Of a stretch of DNA of 64,000 nt, positions 1-9,026 are shown one piece after another. Source of the stretch: Bordetella petrii (GTDB lineage: Bacteria; Pseudomonadota; Gammaproteobacteria; Burkholderiales; Burkholderiaceae_B). The DNA lies in contig NC_010170.1 in the NCBI RefSeq assembly GCF_000067205.1, forward strand, positions 1,736,001-1,800,000, written 5' to 3'. Made by a program: the position numbers and the translations under genes. Under the pieces are notes generated by a model, which saw only the letters and a list, made by a program, of their open reading frames with translations, was not told the origin of the DNA and did no database searches. Each line of letters starts with the position of its first letter. Positions within the stretch are counted from its first letter, which is position 1.

Positions 1-165
1 GAGGAAAGCTGCCCCGTGGACTCGATCGTGGAAACCCACATCCACGAATACCACGGTGAAAAGCGCGGCGACCTCTACTTCACCAAAGACATGCTGCTCG
101 CCGTGGGCGACCGCTACGAAGCCGAAATCGCCCGCCGCCGGGCCGAAGACGCGCCATACCGTTGA
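1..165 (+). CDS. nuoI: NADH-quinone oxidoreductase subunit I, C-terminal end (partial)
   Basis: This is the last 54 residues of NuoI, the two-[4Fe-4S] ferredoxin-like subunit that carries electrons through the peripheral arm of complex I. The window begins inside the gene. The first residues read [11 protein letters not shown], the end of the second cluster motif (Cys-Pro at residues 4-5 of the fragment). They are followed by the typical NuoI tail with YFTKDMLL and a charged C-terminus ending at TGA 163-165. The position directly upstream of nuoJ confirms the identity. The 5' part and the other cluster ligands lie outside the window. Confidence 0.93.
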   Translation, partial: EESCPVDSIVETHIHEYHGEKRGDLYFTKDMLLAVGDRYEAEIARRRAEDAPYR

Positions 166-185
166 TGACGCCCAAGGTCTGATCC

Positions 186-833
186 ATGACATTTACCACT
201 GTCCTGTTCTACATACTGGCTGCCGTCCTGGTGATCGCCGCGTTCCGCGTCATCACCGCCCGCAGCCCCGTTACCGCCGTCTTGCACCTGATCCTGGCCT
301 TCGCCAACGCCGCCATGCTCTGGATGCTGCTCGGCGCCGAATTCCTGGCCCTGCTGCTGGTGCTGGTGTACGTGGGCGCCGTGATGGTGCTGTTCCTGTT
401 CGTCGTCATGATGCTCGACATACGCATCGACACCCTGCGCCACGGGCTCAAGACCTACCTGCCGCTGGGCCTGCTCATCGGCGCGGTGCTGGTGGTCGAG
501 ATGTCGTTCGTGCTGGGCGCCACCTGGTACGGCGCCGGCCCGCAGGCCTCCATGGCCGCCGACTACAACAACACCCGCGCCCTGGGCGAGGTCATGTACA
601 CCCAGTACGTGTACGCCGTGGAAGTCGGCGCCGCGCTGCTGCTGGTGGGCATGATCGCCGCCATCGCCCTGACGCTGCGCCGCCGCCGCGACGCCAAGTA
701 CAACGATCCGTCCGCCGCGGTGCGCGTGCGCGCCAAAGACCGCTTCCGCCTGGTCAGCATGCCGGCGCAGAGCGACCGCGCGCAAGGCCGCGTGACCACG
801 CCGTCCGACGACGACCAAGGAGAAAAACAATGA
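186..833 (+). CDS. nuoJ: NADH-quinone oxidoreductase subunit J
   Basis: This encodes a 215-residue membrane subunit of complex I (ND6 homologue). The N-terminal half has about five hydrophobic segments, including the conserved segment with [17 protein letters not shown] near residues 59-75, which forms the pi-bulge helix in the family. The cytoplasmic tail after about residue 165 is basic and hydrophilic. The ATG at 186 is preceded by an AAGG element. The stop codon TGA at 831-833 overlaps the nuoK start as ATGA, so the two are translationally coupled. Length and order agree with nuoJ in the nuoA-N operon. Confidence 0.96.
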   Translation: MTFTTVLFYILAAVLVIAAFRVITARSPVTAVLHLILAFANAAMLWMLLGAEFLALLLVLVYVGAVMVLFLFVVMMLDIRIDTLRHGLKTYLPLGLLIGAVLVVEMSFVLGATWYGAGPQASMAADYNNTRALGEVMYTQYVYAVEVGAALLLVGMIAAIALTLRRRRDAKYNDPSAAVRVRAKDRFRLVSMPAQSDRAQGRVTTPSDDDQGEKQ

Positions 834-1138
834 CGCTGACGCTGGCCCATTACCTGGTGCTGGGCGCGATCCTGTTCGCCATCGGCATCTTCGGCATCTT
901 CCTGAACCGCCGCAACCTGATCATCCTGCTGATGTCCATCGAGCTCGTGCTGCTGGCCGTCAACATGAACTTCGTGGCGTTTTCCAGCTGGTTCGGCGAC
1001 ACCGCCGGCCAGGTGTTCGTGTTTTTCATCCTGACGGTGGCGGCTGCTGAAGCCGCCATCGGGCTGGCTATCCTGGTGCTGCTGTTCCGCAACCTGAACA
1101 CGATCAACGTTGACGAACTCGATCGCCTGAAGGGCTGA
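830..1138 (+). CDS. nuoK: NADH-quinone oxidoreductase subunit K
   Basis: NuoK (ND4L homologue), 102 residues, has three transmembrane helices and belongs to the proton-pumping membrane arm of complex I. The start [19 protein letters not shown] is typical. The conserved intramembrane glutamates are present in the segments [10 protein letters not shown] (about residue 36) and [11 protein letters not shown] (about residue 72). A clear AAGGAG ribosome-binding site at 818-823 lies 6 nt before the ATG at 830, which overlaps the nuoJ stop by 4 nt. The much longer open frame that starts upstream is only a read-through of the nuoJ shadow frame. Confidence 0.96.
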   Translation: MTLTLAHYLVLGAILFAIGIFGIFLNRRNLIILLMSIELVLLAVNMNFVAFSSWFGDTAGQVFVFFILTVAAAEAAIGLAILVLLFRNLNTINVDELDRLKG

Positions 1139-1155
1139 CGGGGTATTGGAAGAAA

Positions 1156-3171
1156 ATGTCTAGCTCACCCAACCTGTACTTGCTGATCGCGCTGGCGCCG
1201 CTGGCCGGCGCGATTCTTGCCGGGCTGTTCGGCACCGGGTTCCTGGGCCGGCCGATCGGCCGGCGCGGCTCGCACGTCATCACCATCCTGGGGGTATTGA
1301 TCTCCACCGTGGGGTCGATCATCGTTCTGGGCGACGTGCTCAATGGCCACACCTACGACGGCGCCGTCTACACCTGGAGCCTCATCGGCCAGACCAAGCT
1401 GGAAATCGGCTTCCTGATCGATCCGCTGTCGGCCATGATGATGGTGGTGGTCACCTCGGTATCGCTGATGGTGCACATCTACACCATCGGCTACATGGCC
1501 GACGACCCCGGCTACCAGCGCTTTTTCGCGTATATCTCGCTGTTCACCTTCTCGATGCTGATGCTGGTCATGTCCAACAACATGGTCCAGCTGTTCTTCG
1601 GCTGGGAAGCGGTGGGCCTGGTGTCGTACCTGCTGATCGGCTTCTGGTACACGCGGCCCACGGCCATTTTCGCCAACATGAAGGCGTTCCTGATCAACCG
1701 CGTGGGCGACTTCGGCTTCGTGCTGGGCATCGGCCTGCTGTTCGCCTACGCCGGCACCATGCACTATGCCGACGTGTTTGCCCAGGCCGACAAGCTTGCG
1801 GGCGAAACTCTGCCGGGCACCGACTGGATGCTCCTGACCGTTGCCTGCATCTGCCTGTTCATCGGCGCCATGGGTAAATCGGCCCAGGTGCCGCTGCATG
1901 CCTGGCTGCCCGATTCCATGGAAGGCCCCACCCCGATCTCGGCGCTGATCCACGCGGCCACCATGGTGACGGCGGGCATTTTCATGGTGGCGCGTTTCTC
2001 GCCGCTGTTCGAACTGTCCGACACCGCGCTGTCGTTCGTGATCGTCATCGGCGCCATCGGCGCGCTGTTCCTGGGCATTCTGGGCATCATCCAGAACGAC
2101 ATCAAGCGCGTCGTGGCGTATTCCACGCTGTCGCAGCTGGGCTACATGACCGTGGCGCTGGGCGCTTCGGCCTACTCGGTGGCCATCTTCCACCTGATGA
2201 CCCACGCGTTCTTCAAGGCGCTGCTGTTCCTGGGCGCGGGCTCGGTCATCATCGGCATGCACCACGACCAGGACATCCGCAACATGGGCGGGCTGCGCAA
2301 GTACATGCCCATCACCTGGATCACCTTCCTGCTGGGCACCCTGGCCCTGGTGGGCACGCCGTTCTTCTCGGGCTTCTACTCGAAAGAGCACATCATCGAA
2401 GCCGCCGGCGCGGCCGATGTCTGGGGCGCCGGCTTTGCCTATTACGCCACCCTGATCGGCGTGTTCGTCACCTCGCTGTACTCGTTCCGCGTGTATTTCC
2501 TGGTGTTCCACGGCAAAGAGCGCTTCGACACCAGCGGCCATGGCCATGGCCATGACGACCACGCGCACGACGACCACGGCCACCATGGCGGCACGCCGCA
2601 CGAGTCGCCCTGGGTGGTGACGCTGCCGCTGGTGCTGCTGGCGATCCCGTCGGTCATTATCGGCGCCCTGGTGGTTGACCCGATGCTGTTCGGCGGCTTC
2701 TTCGAAGGCGTGATCAAGGTGCTGCCGCAGCACCCCGCCATGCACGAGCTTGGCGAAGAATGGCACGGCTGGGTTGCTTTCGGCCTGCATGCCTTCCAGA
2801 CGCTGCCGTTCTGGCTGGTGGTGGCGGGCGCGGTCATTTCCTGGTACTGCTACCTGGTCAATCCCAAGGTGCCGGCCGCCATCAAGTCGGGCCTGTCCGG
2901 CGTGTACAAGCTGCTCGACAACAAGTACTACGTCGACTGGATCAATGAACAGATCATCGCGCGCGGCGCGCGCTGCCTGGGCCATGGGCTGTGGCAGCGC
3001 GGCGACCGCGGCCTGATCGACGGCGTGCTGGTCAACGGCAGCGCCCGCGTGGTGGGCTGGGTGGCCGTGGTCAGTCGCCACCTGCAGTCGGGCTACATCT
3101 ATCACTACGCGTTCGCGATGATCATCGGCATCATGGCGCTGATTACTTTCTTTGTGCTGATTCCCCAATGA
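1156..3171 (+). CDS. nuoL: NADH-quinone oxidoreductase subunit L
   Basis: NuoL (671 aa) is the distal antiporter-like proton-pumping subunit of complex I with the long lateral helix. Conserved features include GKSAQVPLHAWLPDSMEGPT with Lys241 in the discontinuous helix, several further polar intramembrane residues, and a hydrophobic C-terminus for the lateral helix. The ATG at 1156 follows GGAAGA at a suitable distance. The stop overlaps the nuoM start as ATGA. Residues 462-477 form a loop with eight histidines in sixteen positions (HGHGHDD.. type), between transmembrane segments. Such His-rich loops are variable in NuoL and not part of the pumping machinery. Confidence 0.97.
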   Translation: MSSSPNLYLLIALAPLAGAILAGLFGTGFLGRPIGRRGSHVITILGVLISTVGSIIVLGDVLNGHTYDGAVYTWSLIGQTKLEIGFLIDPLSAMMMVVVTSVSLMVHIYTIGYMADDPGYQRFFAYISLFTFSMLMLVMSNNMVQLFFGWEAVGLVSYLLIGFWYTRPTAIFANMKAFLINRVGDFGFVLGIGLLFAYAGTMHYADVFAQADKLAGETLPGTDWMLLTVACICLFIGAMGKSAQVPLHAWLPDSMEGPTPISALIHAATMVTAGIFMVARFSPLFELSDTALSFVIVIGAIGALFLGILGIIQNDIKRVVAYSTLSQLGYMTVALGASAYSVAIFHLMTHAFFKALLFLGAGSVIIGMHHDQDIRNMGGLRKYMPITWITFLLGTLALVGTPFFSGFYSKEHIIEAAGAADVWGAGFAYYATLIGVFVTSLYSFRVYFLVFHGKERFDTSGHGHGHDDHAHDDHGHHGGTPHESPWVVTLPLVLLAIPSVIIGALVVDPMLFGGFFEGVIKVLPQHPAMHELGEEWHGWVAFGLHAFQTLPFWLVVAGAVISWYCYLVNPKVPAAIKSGLSGVYKLLDNKYYVDWINEQIIARGARCLGHGLWQRGDRGLIDGVLVNGSARVVGWVAVVSRHLQSGYIYHYAFAMIIGIMALITFFVLIPQ

Positions 3172-4670
3172 CGGCAAGCGACATGGCATCCAACACTTTT
3201 CCCTGGCTTACGCTTGCGATCTTCGTACCGATCGTATTCGGCCTGCTGGTGCTGGCCCTGGGCCGCGATGACCGTCCCGGGCTGACGCGCGGCCTGTCGC
3301 TGGTGGGCGCGCTGGCCGGATTCGTGGTCACCATCCCGCTGTACACCGGCTTCGACGCCTCGACGGCGGCCATGCAGTTCGTCGAGAAGGCATCCTGGAT
3401 CGAGGCGTTCAACGTCAACTACCACCTGGGCATCGACGGCATCTCGCTGTGGTTCGTGCTGCTGACCGCCTTCATCACCATCATCGTGGTGCTGGCCGGC
3501 TGGGAAGTCATCACCAGCCGCGTGGCGCAGTACATGGCCGCCTTCCTGATCCTGTCGGGCCTGATGGTGGGCGTGTTCGCGGCGCTCGACGGCCTGTTGT
3601 TCTACGTGTTCTTCGAAGCCACGCTGATCCCGATGTACATCATCATCGGCGTGTGGGGCGGCCCCAACCGGGTCTATGCGGCGTTCAAGTTCTTCCTGTA
3701 CACGCTGCTGGGCTCGCTGCTCACCCTGGTTGCGTTCATCTACCTGTGGAATGCCTCGGGCGGCTCGTTCGACATCCAGACCTGGCACCAGGTCAAGCTG
3801 GGCTATACGCCCCAGGTGCTGATCTTCGTGGCGCTGCTGGCGGCGTTCGCGGTCAAGGTGCCGATGTGGCCGGTGCACACCTGGCTGCCCGACGCGCACG
3901 TCGAGGCGCCTACCGGCGGTTCGGTGGTGCTGGCGGCCATCATGCTGAAGCTGGGCGCGTACGGCTTCCTGCGCTTCTCGCTGCCCATTGCCCCCGATGC
4001 CTCGCATAGCCTGGCGGGCCTGATGATCGCGCTGTCGCTCATCGCCGTCATCTACATCGGCCTGGTTGCGATCGTCCAGGACGACATGAAGAAGCTGGTG
4101 GCGTATTCGTCGGTGGCGCACATGGGCTTCGTCACCCTGGGTTTTTTCATCTTCAATACGGCGGGCGTCGAAGGCGCCATCGTGCAGATGATCTCGCACG
4201 GCTTCGTGTCGGGCGCCATGTTCTTCTGCATCGGGGTGCTGTACGACCGCATGCACTCGCGGCGCATCGCCGATTACGGCGGGGTCATCAACGTGATGCC
4301 GCGCTTCGTCACGTTCTTCGTGCTGTTCTCCATGGCCAACAGCGGCCTGCCGGCCACCAGCGGTTTCGTGGGCGAGTTCATGGTCATCATGGGCGCGGTC
4401 GAACACAACTTCTGGATCGGCCTGCTGGCCGCCACGGCGCTGATCCTGGGCGCCTCGTATTCGCTGTGGATGGTCAAGCGCGTCGCGTTCGGCGACATCG
4501 CCAACGACCACGTGCGCGAACTCTCCGACGTCAATCGCCGTGAATTCCTGATTTTGGGCGTGATGGCCATTGCGGTGTTGTACATGGGTATTTATCCCAA
4601 GCCCTTTACCGACGTCATGCATGCCTCGGTTCAGGCCCTGCTGCAACACGTTGCCGTCTCGAAACTGTAA
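3168..4670 (+). CDS. nuoM: NADH-quinone oxidoreductase subunit M
   Basis: NuoM (ND4 homologue, about 500 aa) is an antiporter-like proton channel subunit of complex I. The signature KVPMWPVHTWLPDAHVEAPT is present near residue 230, together with a conserved Glu in FFEATLIPMYIIIG. The protein is hydrophobic throughout, with about 14 helices. Two starts are possible: ATG 3168, which overlaps the nuoL stop as ATGA, and ATG 3183 five codons later. Neither has a strong Shine-Dalgarno. I chose the coupled upstream one, but MASNTFPW from 3183 is equally credible. Downstream, 9 nt separate it from nuoN. Confidence 0.96.
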   Translation: MTASDMASNTFPWLTLAIFVPIVFGLLVLALGRDDRPGLTRGLSLVGALAGFVVTIPLYTGFDASTAAMQFVEKASWIEAFNVNYHLGIDGISLWFVLLTAFITIIVVLAGWEVITSRVAQYMAAFLILSGLMVGVFAALDGLLFYVFFEATLIPMYIIIGVWGGPNRVYAAFKFFLYTLLGSLLTLVAFIYLWNASGGSFDIQTWHQVKLGYTPQVLIFVALLAAFAVKVPMWPVHTWLPDAHVEAPTGGSVVLAAIMLKLGAYGFLRFSLPIAPDASHSLAGLMIALSLIAVIYIGLVAIVQDDMKKLVAYSSVAHMGFVTLGFFIFNTAGVEGAIVQMISHGFVSGAMFFCIGVLYDRMHSRRIADYGGVINVMPRFVTFFVLFSMANSGLPATSGFVGEFMVIMGAVEHNFWIGLLAATALILGASYSLWMVKRVAFGDIANDHVRELSDVNRREFLILGVMAIAVLYMGIYPKPFTDVMHASVQALLQHVAVSKL

Positions 4671-4679
4671 GACTGAACC

Positions 4680-6164
4680 ATGATGCAATCTCACATCGAT
4701 TTCGCCCTGGCCTCACCCGAGATCCTGTTGCTGGTTTTCGGTCTGGCGATCCTGCTTATCGACGCGGTCAGCAGCCATCCCGAGCGCAAGCCGACGTTCA
4801 TATTGACGCTGTTGGCGCTGGGCGTGCTGACGGTCGTTTCGCTGGTGCAATGGAACAGCGGGGCCGTGGGCCGCACCTTCAACGGCCTGTATGTCGCGGA
4901 CAACCTCTCTCACCTGCTGAAGGTTGCGTCGTACATCGCCGTGGCGGTCACCCTGGTCTACGGCCGGGTCTATGCCCAGGCGCGCGACATGCTGCGCGGC
5001 GGCGAGCTCTACGTGCTGACCCTCATGGCCCTGCTGGGCCAGATGGTCATGATCTCGGCCGGCAACCTGATCAGCATCTACCTGGGCCTGGAGCTGATGT
5101 CGCTGGCTCTGTACGCCCTGATCGCGCTGCGCCGCGACGACGTGGTGGCCACCGAGGCCGCCATGAAGTACTTCGTGCTGGGCGCGCTGGCCTCGGGTTT
5201 TCTGTTGTACGGCATGTCCATGGTGTACGGCGCCACGGGGCAGCTCGACATCGCCGAGATCTCCAAGGTGGTCGCGGCGGGGCAGCAGCAAGAGCTGGCG
5301 CTGGTGTTCGGCGTGGTGTTCCTGGTTGCGGGCCTGGCGTTCAAGCTGGGCGCGGTGCCTTTCCATATGTGGGTGCCCGACGTGTACCAGGGTTCGCCCA
5401 CGGCCGTTACCCTGATCCTGGGCGCGGCGCCCAAGCTGGCGGCCTTCGCCATCGCGCTGCGCCTGCTGGTCGAGGGCCTGCATGGCCTGGCGGCCGACTG
5501 GCAACCCATGCTGATGATCCTGGCGGTGCTGTCGCTGGCCATCGGCAACCTGACGGCCATTGCCCAGACCAACTTCAAGCGCATGCTCGCGTATTCCACG
5601 ATCTCGCACGTGGGTTTCGTGCTGCTGGGCCTGATGTCCGGCGCGGTAGCGGGCAAGCCCGACGCCTCGGCGCAGGCCTACGGTTCGGCGCTGTTCTATA
5701 TGCTGATCTACGTGCTGACCACGTTGGGCACCTTCGGCATGATCCTGTTGCTGTCGCGGCAGGGTTTCGAGTGCGAGCAGATCGACGACCTGAAGGGCTT
5801 GAACCGCCGCAGCCCCTGGCATGCGGCCATCCTGTTGCTGCTGATGTTCTCGCTGACCGGCATTCCCCCCATGGTGGGCTTCTACGCCAAGCTGGCGGTG
5901 CTGCAGGTACTGATCGATGCCGGCCATGTGGCGCTGGCGGTGATTGCGGTGCTGTTCTCGCTGATTGGCGCGTTCTACTACCTGCGCGTGGTCAAGGTGG
6001 TGTACTTCGACGAGCCGGTGGCCGAAGTCGGCGCGGTGTCCGCCTCCTGCGGCCAGCGCGGCGTGTTGTCGCTCAACGGCGCGCTGATCCTGGTGCTGGG
6101 CATCCTGCCGGGCGGCCTGATGGCCCTCTGCGTGCACGCCATCCAGACCTCGCTGGGCCTGTAG
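4680..6164 (+). CDS. nuoN: NADH-quinone oxidoreductase subunit N
   Basis: NuoN (ND2 homologue, 494 aa) is the third antiporter-like subunit of complex I. The discontinuous-helix motif [20 protein letters not shown] is clear near residues 223-242, and [18 protein letters not shown] follows at about residue 300, as in the family. The start is a double ATG (4680 and 4683). This closes the nuo operon, and the next gene, a small DUF2818 membrane protein, is 10 nt downstream and probably co-transcribed. Confidence 0.96.
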   Translation: MMQSHIDFALASPEILLLVFGLAILLIDAVSSHPERKPTFILTLLALGVLTVVSLVQWNSGAVGRTFNGLYVADNLSHLLKVASYIAVAVTLVYGRVYAQARDMLRGGELYVLTLMALLGQMVMISAGNLISIYLGLELMSLALYALIALRRDDVVATEAAMKYFVLGALASGFLLYGMSMVYGATGQLDIAEISKVVAAGQQQELALVFGVVFLVAGLAFKLGAVPFHMWVPDVYQGSPTAVTLILGAAPKLAAFAIALRLLVEGLHGLAADWQPMLMILAVLSLAIGNLTAIAQTNFKRMLAYSTISHVGFVLLGLMSGAVAGKPDASAQAYGSALFYMLIYVLTTLGTFGMILLLSRQGFECEQIDDLKGLNRRSPWHAAILLLLMFSLTGIPPMVGFYAKLAVLQVLIDAGHVALAVIAVLFSLIGAFYYLRVVKVVYFDEPVAEVGAVSASCGQRGVLSLNGALILVLGILPGGLMALCVHAIQTSLGL

Positions 6165-6174
6165 GGCAGGGGGC

Positions 6175-6498
6175 ATGAACCAGACCCTTGCCGTCTGGCT
6201 GCTGATCGCGCTGGCCCTGGTCAGCGCCAACCTGCCGTTCCTGACCGAGCGCGTGCTGGCCGTGCTGCCCTGGAAACGGGCGGGCGCGGCCAAGCCGTTC
6301 TGGCTACGGCTGCTGGAACTGCTGGTGTACTACGGCCTGGTCATCGCCCTGGGCTTCGCCTTCGAAGCGGCGCTGGGCAACCCCTTCAAGCAGGGCTGGG
6401 AGTTCTACGCCATTACCCTGAGCTTGTATCTGGTGCTGGGGTATCCGGGGTTTGTGTACCGGTATTTGTTCAAACGCCACCCGTCATTGCGGGCCTGA
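6175..6498 (+). CDS. DUF2818 family small membrane protein
   Basis: A 107-residue protein with three predicted membrane segments (about residues 5-32, 44-66 and 77-95) and a basic end. Members of the DUF2818 family occur directly downstream of nuoN in many betaproteobacteria, and the start MNQTLAVWLLIALALVSANLP is typical. The function is not known. The 10-nt gap from nuoN and the strong terminator just behind it suggest it is the last gene of the complex I transcript. A role in assembly or stability of complex I is inference from position only. Confidence 0.85.
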   Translation: MNQTLAVWLLIALALVSANLPFLTERVLAVLPWKRAGAAKPFWLRLLELLVYYGLVIALGFAFEAALGNPFKQGWEFYAITLSLYLVLGYPGFVYRYLFKRHPSLRA

Positions 6499-6510
6499 AA
6501 CCTGCCCCTC

Positions 6511-6544
6511 AAAAAAAGCGCCCGCCAGCCGGGCGCTTTTTTTT
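6511..6544. terminator. Bidirectional rho-independent terminator after the nuo operon
   Basis: A perfect stem of GCGCCCG/CGGGCGC with a 5-nt loop, preceded by A7 and followed by T8, lies 12 nt after the DUF2818 stop. The flanking A and T tracts make it a textbook intrinsic terminator on the plus strand that could also work in reverse. Confidence 0.92.
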
Positions 6545-6715
6545 GCCCCAAAAGATCCTGCCACAACCCCCTGGATAGGGGCGGCGCCATGAGCGGCAGG
6601 CGCGCCGCGCGACGTGGCGGCCGATTTCAGTGCCTGGGTCAATCGTTGTAATTCCGGGATTTGACCCATGCGTTCAGGTAATTGTCAGGTATTGGGTCCA
6701 GAATTTAGCCCGTTC

Positions 6716-6744
6716 AAAAAATAAGAATCGTTGCTATTTTCATT
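6716..6744 (+). promoter_or_regulatory. AT-rich candidate Fur operator upstream of bfrD
   Basis: An AT-rich stretch (AATAAGAATCGTTGCTATTT and following bases) stands out in this GC-rich genome and lies just before the ribosome-binding site of a TonB-dependent siderophore receptor. Its hexamers resemble, loosely, the NATWAT repeats of Fur boxes. Iron-repressed receptors in Bordetella are normally Fur-controlled, so a Fur site is expected here. The match is partial, and the -35/-10 assignment is unclear. Confidence 0.35.
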
Positions 6745-6758
6745 TTGGAGAGGCTGTC

Positions 6759-9011
6759 TTGAAAGCACTGGAGTCGTACTCGATGAATTCGCTGGCCTCG
6801 TCGCTTGCCGCGGCGATGGTCGTTCCCGCCTTTTGCCTGGCGCCGCAGGCCGCGGCGCAGTCGAATGTGCCGCAATTGACGCCGGTGCAGGTGGAAGGGG
6901 ATTCATCGCCGTACGATGTGCCGGTGTCGCAGTCGCCCAAGATGACTGCGCCGTTGCTGGATACCCCCCGCACGGTGCAGGTGGTGCCGCAGCAGGTCAT
7001 CCAGGACCAGGCGGCCACTTCGCTGCAGGATGTGCTGCGCAATTCGCCCGGCATCACCATGGGCGCCGGGGAAGGCGGGCGCCCGGGCGGCGATCTGCCG
7101 ATTATCCGCGGCCAGAACTCGGCAGGCAGCATTTTCGTCGACGGCGTGCGCGACACCAGCACCCAGGTCCGCGATACGTTCAACGTGGAGCAGGTGGAAA
7201 TCATCAAGGGGCCCGATTCGGTGTATTCCGGGCGCGGCGGCGCGGGCGGCAGCATCAACCTGGTCACCAAGAAGCCCAAGGCGTACGACTTCGCCGAAGG
7301 CACCGTGCAGGTGGGTACCGACAACAACTATCGCGCCACGGCCGATGGCAACTGGCGCCTGGGCGACCAGGCCGCTTTCCGCCTGAACCTGATGGGCAAT
7401 AAGGGCGATGTGCCGGGCCGCGACAACGCGGTGGATTTCGAGCGTTGGGGCGTGGCGCCTTCGCTGATGCTGGGCCTGGGCACGCCCACGCGCATTACGC
7501 TGAGCTTCCAGCACTACCAGGACGACAGCATGCCCGACTACTCGATTCCGTACGATCCGGAATCGGGTCAGCCCGTCACCGAAACGCGCGGCGTCAGCCG
7601 CAAGACGTTCTATGGCCTGACCGGACGCGACTTCATGAGGCAGCGCGACGACACCGGCACCCTGGACATCCAGCACGACTTTTCCGATAGCCTGCAACTG
7701 CGCAACGTGACGCGCTACAGCCGCTCGACCATGGACTACGCGGCCACCAACCCCGACGACAGCAAGGGCAACGTGGTGAACGGCCTGGTGTACCGCGGGT
7801 TGAAGTCCGGCTATTTCGCGACCAAGACCTTCACCAACCAGACCGACCTGACGGGTGAATTCCGCACAGGCAGCCTGGAACACAGCTTCGATGTGGGTTT
7901 CGAATACACCAACGTGGTGCAGGACAAGGACGGCTACAACGAACTGGGCAAGCCGGGCGCGTCCAACGACACGAATTGCTCGACTGGCGCCGTCGCCGGT
8001 TCGGCATGGTGCACCTCGCTGTGGGATGCCGACCCGCATACCTACTACCCGGGCCGCCTGGAGCGCAAGGACGATCCGGCCACCTACACCACCAACACCA
8101 TGGCCGTGTACGGCTTCGATACGATCAAGTTCAACGAGCAGTGGCAGGCCAGCGTGGGATTGCGCTGGGACAACTACAAAATCAGCGGCAAGAACATCGC
8201 CCCGGGCCGCGGCGCGCCGGCCGGCTCGCCGCATTACAACGCCGAGCGCGAAGACAACCTGTTCAACTACCAGTTGGGGCTGGCCTACAAGCCGCTGCCC
8301 AACGGCACCATTTACGCCACTTACGGCACGTCATCCACGCCGTCGGCCGTGGCCGCCAACAATGTGAATGACGTGGTCACCAACGACAGCGCCGATCTCG
8401 AACCCGAAAAGAGCCGTACCGTCGAGGTGGGGACCAAGTGGCAGCTGTTCGACAACCGCCTGATGGTGTCGGCCGCGCTGTTCCAGGATATTCGCAAGAA
8501 CACCAGCGTGGAGATCTCGAGCGGCGAAACGGCCCAGGTGGGCAAGGCCAAGGTGCGCGGCCTGGAGCTGGGCTTCTCGGGCAGCATCACGCCCAAATGG
8601 AACGTGTACGGCGGCTATACGTTCATGGACAGCGAGCTGGTCAAGGGCGCCTACGACAGCGGCGCGGTGGGGCAGGACCTGCCCAACACGCCCCGCAACG
8701 CTTTCAGCCTGTGGACCACCTACAAGATGCTGCCGCAGCTGACGGTGGGCGGCGGCGCGTACTACGTGGACAAGGTGTACGGCAATGCCGATGCCAGCCA
8801 CAACAGCAACGGTACGCCCAAGGCGCGCTGGGTGCCTTCGTACTGGCGCTTTGATGCGATGGCGGCGTATGAATTCAACGACCACCTGACCGCGCAGCTG
8901 AACGTGCTTAACGTGTTCGACAAGACCTACTACACCAAGGCCTACGGCGCACACTACGCCGCCCTGGGCACGGGCCGCGCGGCGCTGCTGTCGTTCAACG
9001 TGAAATACTGA
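6759..9011 (+). CDS. bfrD: TonB-dependent ferric-siderophore receptor, BfrD type
   Basis: This is an outer-membrane, TonB-dependent receptor for iron chelates. From the TTG at 6759 it has 750 aa. That start follows GGAGAGG (6747-6753) at 5 nt and yields a signal peptide ending near LAPQAAAQ. ATG 6783 is the alternative. The plug domain spans about residues 50-160, with TPRTVQVVPQQVI (secretin/TonB N-terminal type) and VEIIKGPDSVYSGRGGAGGSINLVTKKP. The 22-strand barrel follows and ends in an aromatic residue (SFNVKY). BfrD lies beside nuoN-DUF2818 in classical bordetellae too, where it is tied to catecholate/catecholamine iron use. The partner gene bfrE is not adjacent here. Confidence 0.85.
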   Translation: MKALESYSMNSLASSLAAAMVVPAFCLAPQAAAQSNVPQLTPVQVEGDSSPYDVPVSQSPKMTAPLLDTPRTVQVVPQQVIQDQAATSLQDVLRNSPGITMGAGEGGRPGGDLPIIRGQNSAGSIFVDGVRDTSTQVRDTFNVEQVEIIKGPDSVYSGRGGAGGSINLVTKKPKAYDFAEGTVQVGTDNNYRATADGNWRLGDQAAFRLNLMGNKGDVPGRDNAVDFERWGVAPSLMLGLGTPTRITLSFQHYQDDSMPDYSIPYDPESGQPVTETRGVSRKTFYGLTGRDFMRQRDDTGTLDIQHDFSDSLQLRNVTRYSRSTMDYAATNPDDSKGNVVNGLVYRGLKSGYFATKTFTNQTDLTGEFRTGSLEHSFDVGFEYTNVVQDKDGYNELGKPGASNDTNCSTGAVAGSAWCTSLWDADPHTYYPGRLERKDDPATYTTNTMAVYGFDTIKFNEQWQASVGLRWDNYKISGKNIAPGRGAPAGSPHYNAEREDNLFNYQLGLAYKPLPNGTIYATYGTSSTPSAVAANNVNDVVTNDSADLEPEKSRTVEVGTKWQLFDNRLMVSAALFQDIRKNTSVEISSGETAQVGKAKVRGLELGFSGSITPKWNVYGGYTFMDSELVKGAYDSGAVGQDLPNTPRNAFSLWTTYKMLPQLTVGGGAYYVDKVYGNADASHNSNGTPKARWVPSYWRFDAMAAYEFNDHLTAQLNVLNVFDKTYYTKAYGAHYAALGTGRAALLSFNVKY

Positions 9012-9026
9012 CGCGCGGCTGGCGGA

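Noticed and set aside
2539..2586. Frameshift or foreign insertion in nuoL
   Set aside because: The frame is intact and flanking motifs are normal; it is a His-rich loop.
1165..3189. 674-residue antisense frame opposite nuoL
   Set aside because: A composition artefact of GC-rich codon use. It is His/Gln/Arg-rich with no fold signature, and nuoL is certain. The same applies to the long antisense frames over nuoM, nuoN, smc, mfd and bfrD.
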